Source: CAZZDK01 sp964652235
Lineage (GTDB): Bacteria; Pseudomonadota; Alphaproteobacteria; UBA9219
Assembly (NCBI GenBank): GCA_964652235.1
Contig: CAZZDK010000018.1
Coordinates: forward strand, 1-39,026
Reading direction: 5' to 3'
Length of the DNA: 39,026 nucleotides
A program made the translations under genes and the position numbers. Positions 7,694 through 14,192 of this stretch are shown in pieces; position 1 is the stretch's first letter, and every line of letters begins with the position of its first letter. The notes below the pieces were generated by a model. The model worked only from the letters and a program-made list of their open reading frames with translations. It made no database searches and was not told the DNA's origin.

Positions 7694-8341
7694 TTAACAC
7701 CTTGAGAAAAGGGCGGTCATTTTATCCCTGGCCAGGCCGCCTAATCCGGCGCTGCCGTACACGATGAGCAGCAGCCCCACGAACAGGTTCAGGATTTGGA
7801 CGAGGGCGTCCGGTACGGACGCCTTGATGAAGGTGAACAAACAGACCGCGCCCCCCATGAAGACAAAAGTCGCCAGTCCGGTGCCGAGGCCGAAGAAAAA
7901 CACGTCCTTTCTCGCATAGCGGTGTTTGGCGGCCTTGACCGCGAAAAGGCTGACGAAAAAAACGATGGTCATCGGGTTCGAAAGGGTGAGAGAAAAGGCC
8001 GACAGAAAGCTGGCCAACAGGTTCGCCGTGTTCACCGTTGCCAAGGGGATCGCTCCTTGCCCTCTCATGACGCCCGACACGATGATGATCCCAAAGGCGA
8101 ACAGAAGGCCCGCGCCGATCACGGCGAAGGCGGCCTTCACCCTTTCCCTTTCCAGCAATTTTCCGGCCCCCAGGATCGCCAGCGTTATATAAAGGCCGTC
8201 CGCGAGGGTGACGCCTAAAACCCCGGCGAAACCGTCCCAGGCGCTTCTTTGCAGGGCGAGGTTGGCGACAAAAAAGAAAACAGGGCCGACGGCAAGTTGA
8301 AGAAAAAGGCCCGTTGACAGTCCGTTGATGATCGCGCTCAT
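7694..8341 (-). CDS. LysE/RhtB-family exporter
   Basis: A 215-aa membrane protein with about six hydrophobic helices. The N-terminal GLSTGLFLQLAVGPVFFFVANLALQ has the LysE-family G-(x)n-GP signature in helix 1, and LSNPMTIVFFVSLFAV is the conserved helix-4 motif. LysE/RhtB proteins export amino acids such as lysine, threonine or homoserine; substrate unknown. It runs away from the structured leader region at 8.5 kb. Confidence 0.85.
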   Translation of the reverse strand: MSAIINGLSTGLFLQLAVGPVFFFVANLALQRSAWDGFAGVLGVTLADGLYITLAILGAGKLLERERVKAAFAVIGAGLLFAFGIIIVSGVMRGQGAIPLATVNTANLLASFLSAFSLTLSNPMTIVFFVSLFAVKAAKHRYARKDVFFFGLGTGLATFVFMGGAVCLFTFIKASVPDALVQILNLFVGLLLIVYGSAGLGGLARDKMTALFSRC

Positions 8342-8510
8342 AGATAAGGCTTTCTCTGCGAAGACGAAAGGGAAGGGGAAATTCGCGGCACTTCAAGACA
8401 GTCGTGATTCGATCAAATCCGGAGGATAGTTAACCAATCCCTTTTTTTCGGTTAAAAAAGGTTGCTCAGCGCTTTTTTGCGCGATAGCGCCGAAATATTT
8501 TCTTTCGCCC

Positions 8511-8538
8511 TTGAATGGACAGCGGAAAGAAATATAAT
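8511..8538 (+). promoter_or_regulatory. sigma70-type promoter for the two-gene operon
   Basis: TTGAAT (8511-8516) and a perfect TATAAT (8533-8538) are separated by 16 bp. Transcription would begin near 8545, leaving an untranslated leader of about 235 nt before the ATG at 8780. Confidence 0.6.
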
Positions 8539-8544
8539 GGGGGA

Positions 8545-8779
8545 CATGACGACAAGGCTGCGCTCACTAAACGCCCCGCAGCAAGCGAGGGGCCTTCGTC
8601 TCTAAGGAAACGGTTGTTTTCTTAGTGGTTTCATTCGCTTACGCGGCTTTCCGTCCTTCCTTTCCTTGCCTGACTTTCGATCATGCGCATCACGGGCTGT
8701 GCCCGTGACATTCCCGCTCGGCCTGTAACAGGCCTTATTCCCCCGCATGATCGAAACCGCAAGTGAAAGGAACAGCACC
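8545..8779 (+). promoter_or_regulatory. structured 5' leader (candidate cis-regulatory RNA)
   Basis: This fills most of the gene-free stretch 8342-8779. From the predicted start the leader has hairpin 1 (GCCCC 8573-8577 with GGGGC 8589-8593) and hairpin 2 (CTAAGGAAAC 8602-8611 with GTTTTCTTAG 8616-8625, one G-T wobble). A pyrimidine-rich run follows, then a closed three-way junction. Its outer stem is 13 bp (8675-8687 with 8744-8756). It encloses arm A (TCACGGGC 8690-8697 with GCCCGTGA 8701-8708, loop TGT) and arm B (GGCCTG 8720-8725 with CAGGCC 8729-8734, loop TAA). The outer stem ends 23 nt before the start codon, close to the GAAAGGA ribosome site. No known riboswitch class was recognised. 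It could also be a mobile palindromic repeat that happens to lie here. The pairing is read directly; the regulatory role is inference. Confidence 0.5.
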
Positions 8780-9751
8780 ATGTCTATTTATATTGACGCC
8801 GACAGCGAGCGGCTCGCCCGCCTGCGCGCGCAAAACAAATTTGCCTATGATAGAGCGATGAAGGCCTTCGCCGGCGATCGCCGTTATTTCGTGAAAGGCC
8901 GTTGGGAGATTCAAATTCCCCAAGCCGGCAAGCTGACGAAATTTTCCGGCAAGCCGGAGAAAACGGAAATTCTGTTTGATAGCGAAGATTCTTTGAGCGC
9001 GGTCGAGGACGTTTGCGCGTTCTGGCAATGGATCGAAAAACGAAGCGAGGCCAAACCCGTCCTTCCGGAAGCCTGTTTCGACCGGATTATCCAGGCTCGT
9101 AAGGAGGGCAGGCCCCTCAACGTGTTCGTTCCCTGGGGCGTTCGGCCCGATTATCGAGAAACGCTCTGGGACGGCGCTTTTCCCGAATCTTCGGCGGAAA
9201 AGGCCGTCTTGAGCGTTCTGGACGAGGTTCGCAAGGAGGCCGAGGGCAGAAGGATTATCGTGCAAGTCCTTTTCATGCCCGCCGATTTGTACGCCACCGA
9301 GATCAACAATTTTGCCCCTGAGACGATGCAAGCCTATTTCAGAGCCTTGAAGAACGAAGTCGCGCGCGCCGGGAAAGGCCCGTCTTCGCCCCGGGTCTGG
9401 CCCTGGTCGGCGATACGGGGGCGCAACCGAGAGGCCTATGCTGAGCTTGCCGAGACCTATACGGAAAGCAAGATAAGGTCGATAATCCCGGCAGGAATGG
9501 TCCAGGCCTCGCTCGCCTCGGCGGCAAGGTTCAATCCGGGCTATGGAAGCGTCGCGCAGAAGGAAGCGGCCTTTCGCTACCTGCGCGAAAGGTTGTGCGA
9601 GGCCGAGATTATCGAGAAAGAGCTTCAACCGATCAAGTTCAGCCTGGTCGATCCTTTCAAAGACAGCCGCGTGGACGGGCCTTTGCCGCGCGTGTACGTC
9701 ATTCCGGAAAATCTCAAGTTCCCCTGGCTCAAACCCTGCTCGCTGCGGTGA
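8780..9751 (+). CDS. uncharacterised 323-aa protein (first gene of operon)
   Basis: No family recognised. It is soluble, with no signal peptide or membrane helix. Noticeable segments: a basic N-terminal helix, FDSEDSLSAVEDVCAFWQW (66-84), LNVFVPWGVRP (113-123), a hydrophobic strand then FMPADLYATEINNF (165-178), VWPWSAIRGRN (206-216) and a C-terminal RVYVIPENLKFPWLK. The alternation of beta strands ending in polar motifs suggests an alpha/beta enzyme, but the reaction cannot be named. ATG at 8780 is chosen because GAAAGGA sits about 10 bp upstream; an in-frame ATG at 8747 falls inside the leader stem. The next gene starts 3 bp after this stop, so the two proteins are very probably used together. 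Confidence 0.8.
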   Translation: MSIYIDADSERLARLRAQNKFAYDRAMKAFAGDRRYFVKGRWEIQIPQAGKLTKFSGKPEKTEILFDSEDSLSAVEDVCAFWQWIEKRSEAKPVLPEACFDRIIQARKEGRPLNVFVPWGVRPDYRETLWDGAFPESSAEKAVLSVLDEVRKEAEGRRIIVQVLFMPADLYATEINNFAPETMQAYFRALKNEVARAGKGPSSPRVWPWSAIRGRNREAYAELAETYTESKIRSIIPAGMVQASLASAARFNPGYGSVAQKEAAFRYLRERLCEAEIIEKELQPIKFSLVDPFKDSRVDGPLPRVYVIPENLKFPWLKPCSLR

Positions 9752-9754
9752 AAC

Positions 9755-10636
9755 ATGACGAAAACGCTGCAAGACATGATCGCGTCGGCCTATGATCTTC
9801 ACGTCCATGTAGGGCCTGAAGTCATTCCGAGGAAATACACGGCGCAAAGCCTTTGGGAGGAAGAGCGCGGCAAGCTGGCCGGGTGCGTCCTGAAAAACCA
9901 TTTTTACCCGTCGATCCCGTGCCAAACGGCGCAAGAGGCGGGCGAGCTGAAATTGTTCGCAAGCGTCGTCCTCAACCATTTTGTGGGCGGGCTGAACCCG
10001 CACGCCGTTTGGGGCGCGGCGATGGCGGCGCCTTCGCCTCTTTTCGTGTGGTTCCCGACCTTGCACACCGAGCAGTTTTTGCGAAACAGCGCGTGGGAAA
10101 TACCCAAGGAGTGGGTGGGAAGGCCGGATTTCCGCTCCAGGAAATCCGACTCTATCGCCCCCGTTCTCGTCAGCGACGGGGCGGACCTGTGCGAGGACGT
10201 CTATCCCGTTTTGCGCGCTATCGCGGAGAGCGGGTCCGTTTTATGCACGGGCCATATCAGTTGGCGGGAATCCGTCCTGCTTGCGCGGGCCGGGCGCGAC
10301 CTGGGCGTTCGGAAAATAATCGTCACGCACCCGATATACCAGAAAATCGCCATGCCGATTGACGTTCAAAAAGAGCTGGCGGCGGCAGGATGTATGATCG
10401 AGCATTGCTATTCTATGCACAGCATAGACGGCGTGGCGATAAGCCAGATCGCGCGGCAAATTCGCGAGGTCGGTCCGGAACATATCGTGTTGTCTTCGGA
10501 TGTCGGACAGACGTTCAGTCCGTCGCCGAGCGAGGCGCTGGCCGCCTTTTCCGCCCTGCTGATGGAAGAGGGGATAGGCCTGGACGCCCTGCGTCTTATG
10601 CTGTGCGACAATCCGAGGAGGGTGCTAGAGCATTAA
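9755..10636 (+). CDS. DUF6282-like metal-dependent hydrolase
   Basis: A 293-aa protein with an amidohydrolase/PHP-like metal site. DLHVHVGPE at residues 14-22 gives the HxH pair (His16, His18). Later candidates are Lys47-Asn48-His49, His104, His167 (CTGHIS), His192 (IVTHPIY) and Asp249 (LSSDVGQ). Their order matches TIM-barrel amidohydrolases, and the DLHVHxGP-x-x-x-P-R start resembles the uncharacterised DUF6282 family. The usual reaction type is hydrolysis of an amide, ester or phosphoester; the substrate is unknown. It starts 3 bp after the upstream stop with no good ribosome site of its own, implying translational coupling. It ends at a dispersed CTAGAGCATT-type repeat. Confidence 0.75.
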   Translation: MTKTLQDMIASAYDLHVHVGPEVIPRKYTAQSLWEEERGKLAGCVLKNHFYPSIPCQTAQEAGELKLFASVVLNHFVGGLNPHAVWGAAMAAPSPLFVWFPTLHTEQFLRNSAWEIPKEWVGRPDFRSRKSDSIAPVLVSDGADLCEDVYPVLRAIAESGSVLCTGHISWRESVLLARAGRDLGVRKIIVTHPIYQKIAMPIDVQKELAAAGCMIEHCYSMHSIDGVAISQIARQIREVGPEHIVLSSDVGQTFSPSPSEALAAFSALLMEEGIGLDALRLMLCDNPRRVLEH

Positions 10637-10754
10637 CCGATTAGTTGGAATCAAAAGAACGTCGTTACCCCTGGGGGCCTGCCTCGGACTTGATCCGGGG
10701 CGGTAAGGGAAAACCGCAGGGAAAGAAACAGGGATTTTGCAGTTGTGGTTGGCG
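10637..10754. repeat. dispersed repeat remnants between operon and unknown gene
   Basis: Just at the hydrolase stop there is a CTAGAGCATTAACCGATTAG string resembling the CTAGAGCATTTTCCGAATAA repeat at 38012-38070. It is followed by a CCTCGGACTTGATCCGGGG palindromic block of the kind scattered in alphaproteobacterial genomes. No gene is seen. Confidence 0.45.
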
Positions 10755-11636
10755 TTATGGGGCTTTCGGCTTGTCGGCCTTTGCCGCCGTAATCGGCGCG
10801 GGCGAGGCAACAGGGCGGCTCGGCGGATCATTTTCAACAATTTCAGCCTGCAATTTTTGCATCCGGTATGTCGTGATAATATTCATCACAGCCTTCTTGA
10901 TAGCTGGCGTCGTATGCCCGAAATCTCTGTGCAGATATTTGCGTTCAAGCGTGAAAAACTTTCGACGCGCTTTATAATCAGCCCAATCTTTCGCGTCACC
11001 AGTTTTCTGTGCGTGTTCTCTTACCTCTTTCAACTCGGCCAGACAAATAACACGGAAGGCTTCATATTTATCGACGGCATAAATTTCCCTTACCATGTCC
11101 ATGGAAAGGTCATTGATGCTCGTTACCTTCTTATTGGCAATGATTGCGGGAAGTTCAACTTCGTAGAAGACTTTGTTTAACCCAGCCCCGCAAACGGTTG
11201 TGAACGTGTCGCCTTCGATCGCTTCGGCAAATCTCTGGGAAGCGTGGCGCATGACTTTATCTGCGCACTTGTACGCCCCGCCATATGCCGCGACTAACGC
11301 GGGGTCTTCATTCGCCCAATAATTGTAGTAGGCATAAAGATTGACGCTCTCGCCCTTTTCGTTTTGATCAAAATTTTCGGCAAACAAGCCAACGGGGACT
11401 TGATCGAGTAATTTTGTATTTTCCCAAGCGGCTTGATGAAAGGCGAATTTGTGGTTGTCGTCCCATTTATCTGCGCCATAAAGATCGTTCAGCGCTTCAA
11501 CGACAAGGCCGTGCGGGCCGGAATAAAGCTGGGTTCTGCCATCCGTTTTATAAGCTTCTAAATCAAGCTTTTTGATGAGCAGGTTGATCTGCTCTATTAT
11601 CTCATCAGGCGTATAATATGGCTTGCGGATGGGCAT
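10755..11636 (-). CDS. uncharacterised 293-aa protein
   Basis: No family recognised. It is soluble, mostly helical by composition, with no signal peptide or membrane segment. The first 130 residues are rich in aromatic and acidic residues (YTPDEIIEQINLLIKKLDL, DDNHKFAFHQAAWENTKLL). The C terminus ends in a Pro/Ala/Lys-rich tail (about residues 272-293). GAAGGAGACGGAT before the ATG is a good ribosome site. It follows the gene at 11676 by 39 bp on the same strand. More AT-rich codon use than the flanking housekeeping genes and the position next to tRNA-Ser suggest horizontal origin. No phage or plasmid protein family could be assigned. Confidence 0.7.
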   Translation of the reverse strand: MPIRKPYYTPDEIIEQINLLIKKLDLEAYKTDGRTQLYSGPHGLVVEALNDLYGADKWDDNHKFAFHQAAWENTKLLDQVPVGLFAENFDQNEKGESVNLYAYYNYWANEDPALVAAYGGAYKCADKVMRHASQRFAEAIEGDTFTTVCGAGLNKVFYEVELPAIIANKKVTSINDLSMDMVREIYAVDKYEAFRVICLAELKEVREHAQKTGDAKDWADYKARRKFFTLERKYLHRDFGHTTPAIKKAVMNIITTYRMQKLQAEIVENDPPSRPVASPAPITAAKADKPKAP

Positions 11637-11675
11637 ATCCGTCTCCTTCGCGTGGTTGCAAACGAAAAAGACGGG

Positions 11676-12182
11676 TTAATGATGATCGAATTTGTTGCCG
11701 GAGGCCTTAGCCAGTGCCTCTCGTTTTTGACGCCCTAACTCGATCAAATGGCGCTGATGTCCATCGTAGGCGTCTTGAAGCTTTTTGCCCAACCATTCGG
11801 GCACTTTGGATTGATCGACTTTTTCCTGACCATCCCCTGTGATCGAATAGGTTTCAACGGCAGCAAACAAATCCTTAGGATCATAGCTTTTTACAAAGCG
11901 ACCTGCGCGGGTGCAGTTTGGCTCATCGCCTGCATCACCCCAGACAATTACAATTTTCTTCCGTTCCGGGTCAGATTCTGGCTTGTTCGTATATTCAACG
12001 ACAAATAGATGATCGCGCGGCGGGTCAAACGCGCTCTTTGCCGGAAACATTCCAGCATATTCGATGCTTACAGGTTGTTCCTTCTCAGCAAACAACTCGC
12101 TAAATCCCTTAAAGAAACGGCCAAGCGTAGGCAGAATTTGCACATCAAAGACTGGGGGCTCAGCGACAACTGTACCTAACAT
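11676..12182 (-). CDS. uncharacterised 168-aa protein
   Basis: No family recognised. The ATG at 12182 is preceded by AAAGGAG at good spacing and is preferred over an upstream in-frame start that would add 31 unlikely residues. The sequence has a beta-rich centre (YAGMFPAKSAFDPPRDHLFVV, then KKIVIVWGDAGDEPNCTRAGRF) and a charged helical tail (WLGKKLQDAYDGHQRHLIELG). No signal peptide or membrane helix. It is the first gene of a probable two-gene unit with the 293-aa protein downstream. Confidence 0.65.
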   Translation of the reverse strand: MLGTVVAEPPVFDVQILPTLGRFFKGFSELFAEKEQPVSIEYAGMFPAKSAFDPPRDHLFVVEYTNKPESDPERKKIVIVWGDAGDEPNCTRAGRFVKSYDPKDLFAAVETYSITGDGQEKVDQSKVPEWLGKKLQDAYDGHQRHLIELGRQKREALAKASGNKFDHH

Positions 12183-13015
12183 ATCAATCTCCTTTGCATT
12201 ATCAAATAGTTTCAAATTTCTTAACGGTCTGCGCCCCACGCGCCATACAACCGAACACGAAAGGCATAATACCAAAAATCGGCAACCAAATCAATTTGTC
12301 TAATACTTTCAATGCGTTATTAACAATCCGTTAACGCAACAAACCGCCTTAACCATAGCGAGGCGGGCTTTAAGAATTGCCTTCGGAAAACGCTGCAACT
12401 TCTCGGAAACGCTTAACCATAAACCTTGGCTTAGTTAACTGTTCGGGGAAAGGTTGTGTGGCGAATGGGCGGATTCTTTCTTGGTGTTCGCACTACTCAG
12501 CAGAACCTTTGGCCGCCATTGGCCAATATTCCACCGAGTGCCCTGAACCAGAGGAGACATGCTTTTTGCGTTTACCTTGTAGAGGTTTTCTCTTTTTGCC
12601 GCCATCAGCCGCGAGTTTTGTATCGGGGCGATCATCCCAGAGAACGCCCGGACGTGGGATGCGGTGGTAGCGTGCATGAAAACAGACGACAAATATATGG
12701 ACGCTCGCCCCAGACACTGACCCTACCACCCTATTTTTAAGGGTGTCTCGCCGCCCTCTCGCCCCGATGTTTGGGAAGGGAACCTTTTTGGCGGCGGGGC
12801 GGCCAAGTTACGGCACAAGCGGCGGCCACGGCATAGGTGCGGCGAGCATGGCACGGGCTGTAGCGGATGCTATGCGAAGCCGGAAATGCGGGTTTGTTGT
12901 TCGCTGGGATGCCAGAACATTCATCCCGAACCGCGAAATAAATGGGGGTAGAATTGGGGGTAGAAACGGAAGCTAAAAATTAACTTATTGAATTTATTGT
13001 GAAATATAAGAAAAC
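12183..13015. other. gene-poor accessory stretch
   Basis: About 830 bp without a convincing gene. Short open frames exist on both strands but none has a good ribosome site or recognisable product. Visible items are a TTAA-N7-TTAA motif (12320-12334), several further TTAACCAT-like strings, and two close copies of GGGGGTAGAA near 12945-12966 just before tRNA-Ser. This looks like decayed or non-coding accessory DNA at a tRNA gene; no integrase is recognisable. Confidence 0.5.
12320..12334. promoter_or_regulatory. possible CtrA-type site
   Basis: TTAACAATCCGTTAA matches the full alphaproteobacterial CtrA pattern TTAA-N7-TTAA. It lies about 138 bp upstream of the minus-strand unit beginning at 12182. 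A divK-pleD operon in the window makes CtrA likely in this organism, but one match of this AT-rich pattern can arise by chance. Confidence 0.35.
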
Positions 13016-13108
13016 TGGCGGAGACGGAGGGATTCGAACCCTCGATAGGGGTTTACCCCCTATAACGGTTTAGCAAACCGTCGCCTTCAGCCTCTCGGCC
13101 ACGTCTCC
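13016..13108 (-). tRNA. tRNA-Ser (anticodon GCU)
   Basis: On the minus strand the acceptor stem is GGAGACG/CGTCTCC with discriminator G. The anticodon stem ACGGT/ACCGT encloses TTGCTAA (anticodon GCT). There is a long serine-type variable arm (ATAGGGG...CCCCTAT) and T-arm GAGGG-TTCGAAT-CCCTC. An encoded CCA is at 13016-13018. It reads AGC/AGU codons. Partial copies of its 5' half lie directly upstream (13131-13193). Confidence 0.96.
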
Positions 13109-13130
13109 GCAATCGTCACCTTCAACCCAA

Positions 13131-13193
13131 AGGCTGAAGGCGTATAAGTTTTGCTCGCCTTCGCGAGCGGGCAGCCTCTCGGCCACGTCTCCG
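13131..13193. repeat. partial duplications of the tRNA-Ser 5' half
   Basis: Positions 13172-13193 repeat 22 bp of the tRNA-Ser 5' end (13088-13109) exactly and in the same orientation. Positions 13131-13142 (AGGCTGAAGGCG) are an exact inverted copy of 13082-13093. Between them GCTCGC-CTTC-GCGAGC forms a small hairpin. This looks like the scar of an insertion, excision or slippage event at the tRNA. Confidence 0.75.
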
Positions 13194-13196
13194 TAC

Positions 13197-13238
13197 CAGA
13201 TGTCAGATGTCGGATATCAGATGTCAGACATCAGACAT
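13197..13238. repeat. six tandem 7-bp units
   Basis: Consecutive units CAGATGT, CAGATGT, CGGATAT, CAGATGT, CAGACAT, CAGACAT. Because CAGATGT and CAGACAT include near reverse complements (GATGTC/GACATC), the array can also fold on itself. It lies between tRNA-Ser and the solute-binding-protein gene. Confidence 0.8.
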
Positions 13239-13364
13239 TCAAGCGGCTTGATATAGCCCGCTTTTGCTTGTTTTGAAACAGAAAAATGGGCTAAAAAGGC
13301 AATAGAGTTGATTTTTGAAGGGTTTCTGCTAAAAACGAGCAATCCACGAAAGGAAGGGCGTCAA

Positions 13365-14192
13365 ATGAAAAAGCTTCTTTGTTCACTAGCTGTTTTGATG
13401 TCTTTCTTTTCCTTTTCCGCCCGGGCGGAAACATCCGGCTATGATCGCGTGATGGCCAAGAACGAAATCGTCTGCGGCGTCTGGTCTTGGCCTCCTTATA
13501 AAGAGCTCGACCCCAATACAAAGGAGTGGAAGGGCTTTATCATCGACATTTTTCGCAAAGCCTTCGCCACGCTCGATATCAAGGTCGTTTTTAAAGAAGT
13601 CGTCCTCGGCAATCAGGTGCAAGACCTGAACTCGGGTCGCGTGGATGCGATTTGCGACGATGGGCCCTATACGATGTCGGCGGGCAAGTTCGTCGAGTTT
13701 TCCGATCCGCTTTATGCCAGCATCGTTTATCCCTATGTGCGGCAGGACGAAACAAGGTTCAAAACGCGCGCCGATTTGAACAACGAAAAAGTTCACTTCA
13801 CAGGCATCGACGGCGACGTTTCAAGCGATCTGGTTCCTCGGCTTTTCCCGAAAGCGAAGCTTGCCACCATGCCGACGATGACCGAAGTTTCGCAGCTTTA
13901 CATGGATCTGATGACGAAAAAGGTCGATGTCGTTCTTGCCGATCCCGTTTCCTTCGCCGTCTTTGAGAAAACCAATCCCGGCAAACTGAGGCCGCTTTTC
14001 AAGAACAAGCCGCTTGGACATTATAAAGAAGGCATCTCGGTCAAGAAGGGCGATATGAAGCTGCTAGGTCTTGTCAATCAGGCGATCGACAACGCATTGG
14101 CCTTCGGTCTTGTGGACGAGGCCTTGGACGCGCTCGACCCCAAGCACGAGCAGCTTATGCGCGTGCGCAGCCGGTACGTGTTCTCGAATTAA
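13365..14192 (+). CDS. periplasmic solute-binding protein (family 3)
   Basis: A 275-aa exported protein with signal peptide ending ARA|ET near residue 21. The mature part starts with IVCGVWSWPPYKELDPNTKEWKGF and later has SGRVDAICDDGPYTMSAGKFVEFSDPLY. This is the two-lobed family 3 extracellular solute-binding fold (amino-acid-type binding proteins; about 250 aa mature). Substrate is likely an amino acid or related small molecule, bound in the periplasm. No permease or ATPase is next to it, so it is an orphan here. ATG at 13365 is chosen because AGGAAGGG precedes it and the signal peptide begins correctly. It overlaps htpG tail-to-tail by 4 bp. Confidence 0.85.
   Translation: MKKLLCSLAVLMSFFSFSARAETSGYDRVMAKNEIVCGVWSWPPYKELDPNTKEWKGFIIDIFRKAFATLDIKVVFKEVVLGNQVQDLNSGRVDAICDDGPYTMSAGKFVEFSDPLYASIVYPYVRQDETRFKTRADLNNEKVHFTGIDGDVSSDLVPRLFPKAKLATMPTMTEVSQLYMDLMTKKVDVVLADPVSFAVFEKTNPGKLRPLFKNKPLGHYKEGISVKKGDMKLLGLVNQAIDNALAFGLVDEALDALDPKHEQLMRVRSRYVFSN

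Noticed and set aside
8675..8756. The three-way junction as another TA-flanked element like those in csaA
   Set aside because: There are no TA dinucleotides at its ends and no sequence similarity to the two elements, so I keep it as a leader structure with that alternative noted.
12377..12976. Several open frames of 76-97 codons on both strands between the unknown genes and tRNA-Ser
   Set aside because: They overlap each other on both strands, lack good ribosome sites and show no family features. I treat the region as gene-poor.
13197..13238. CRISPR-like array
   Set aside because: The units are 7 bp and contiguous with no spacers, and no cas gene is present.
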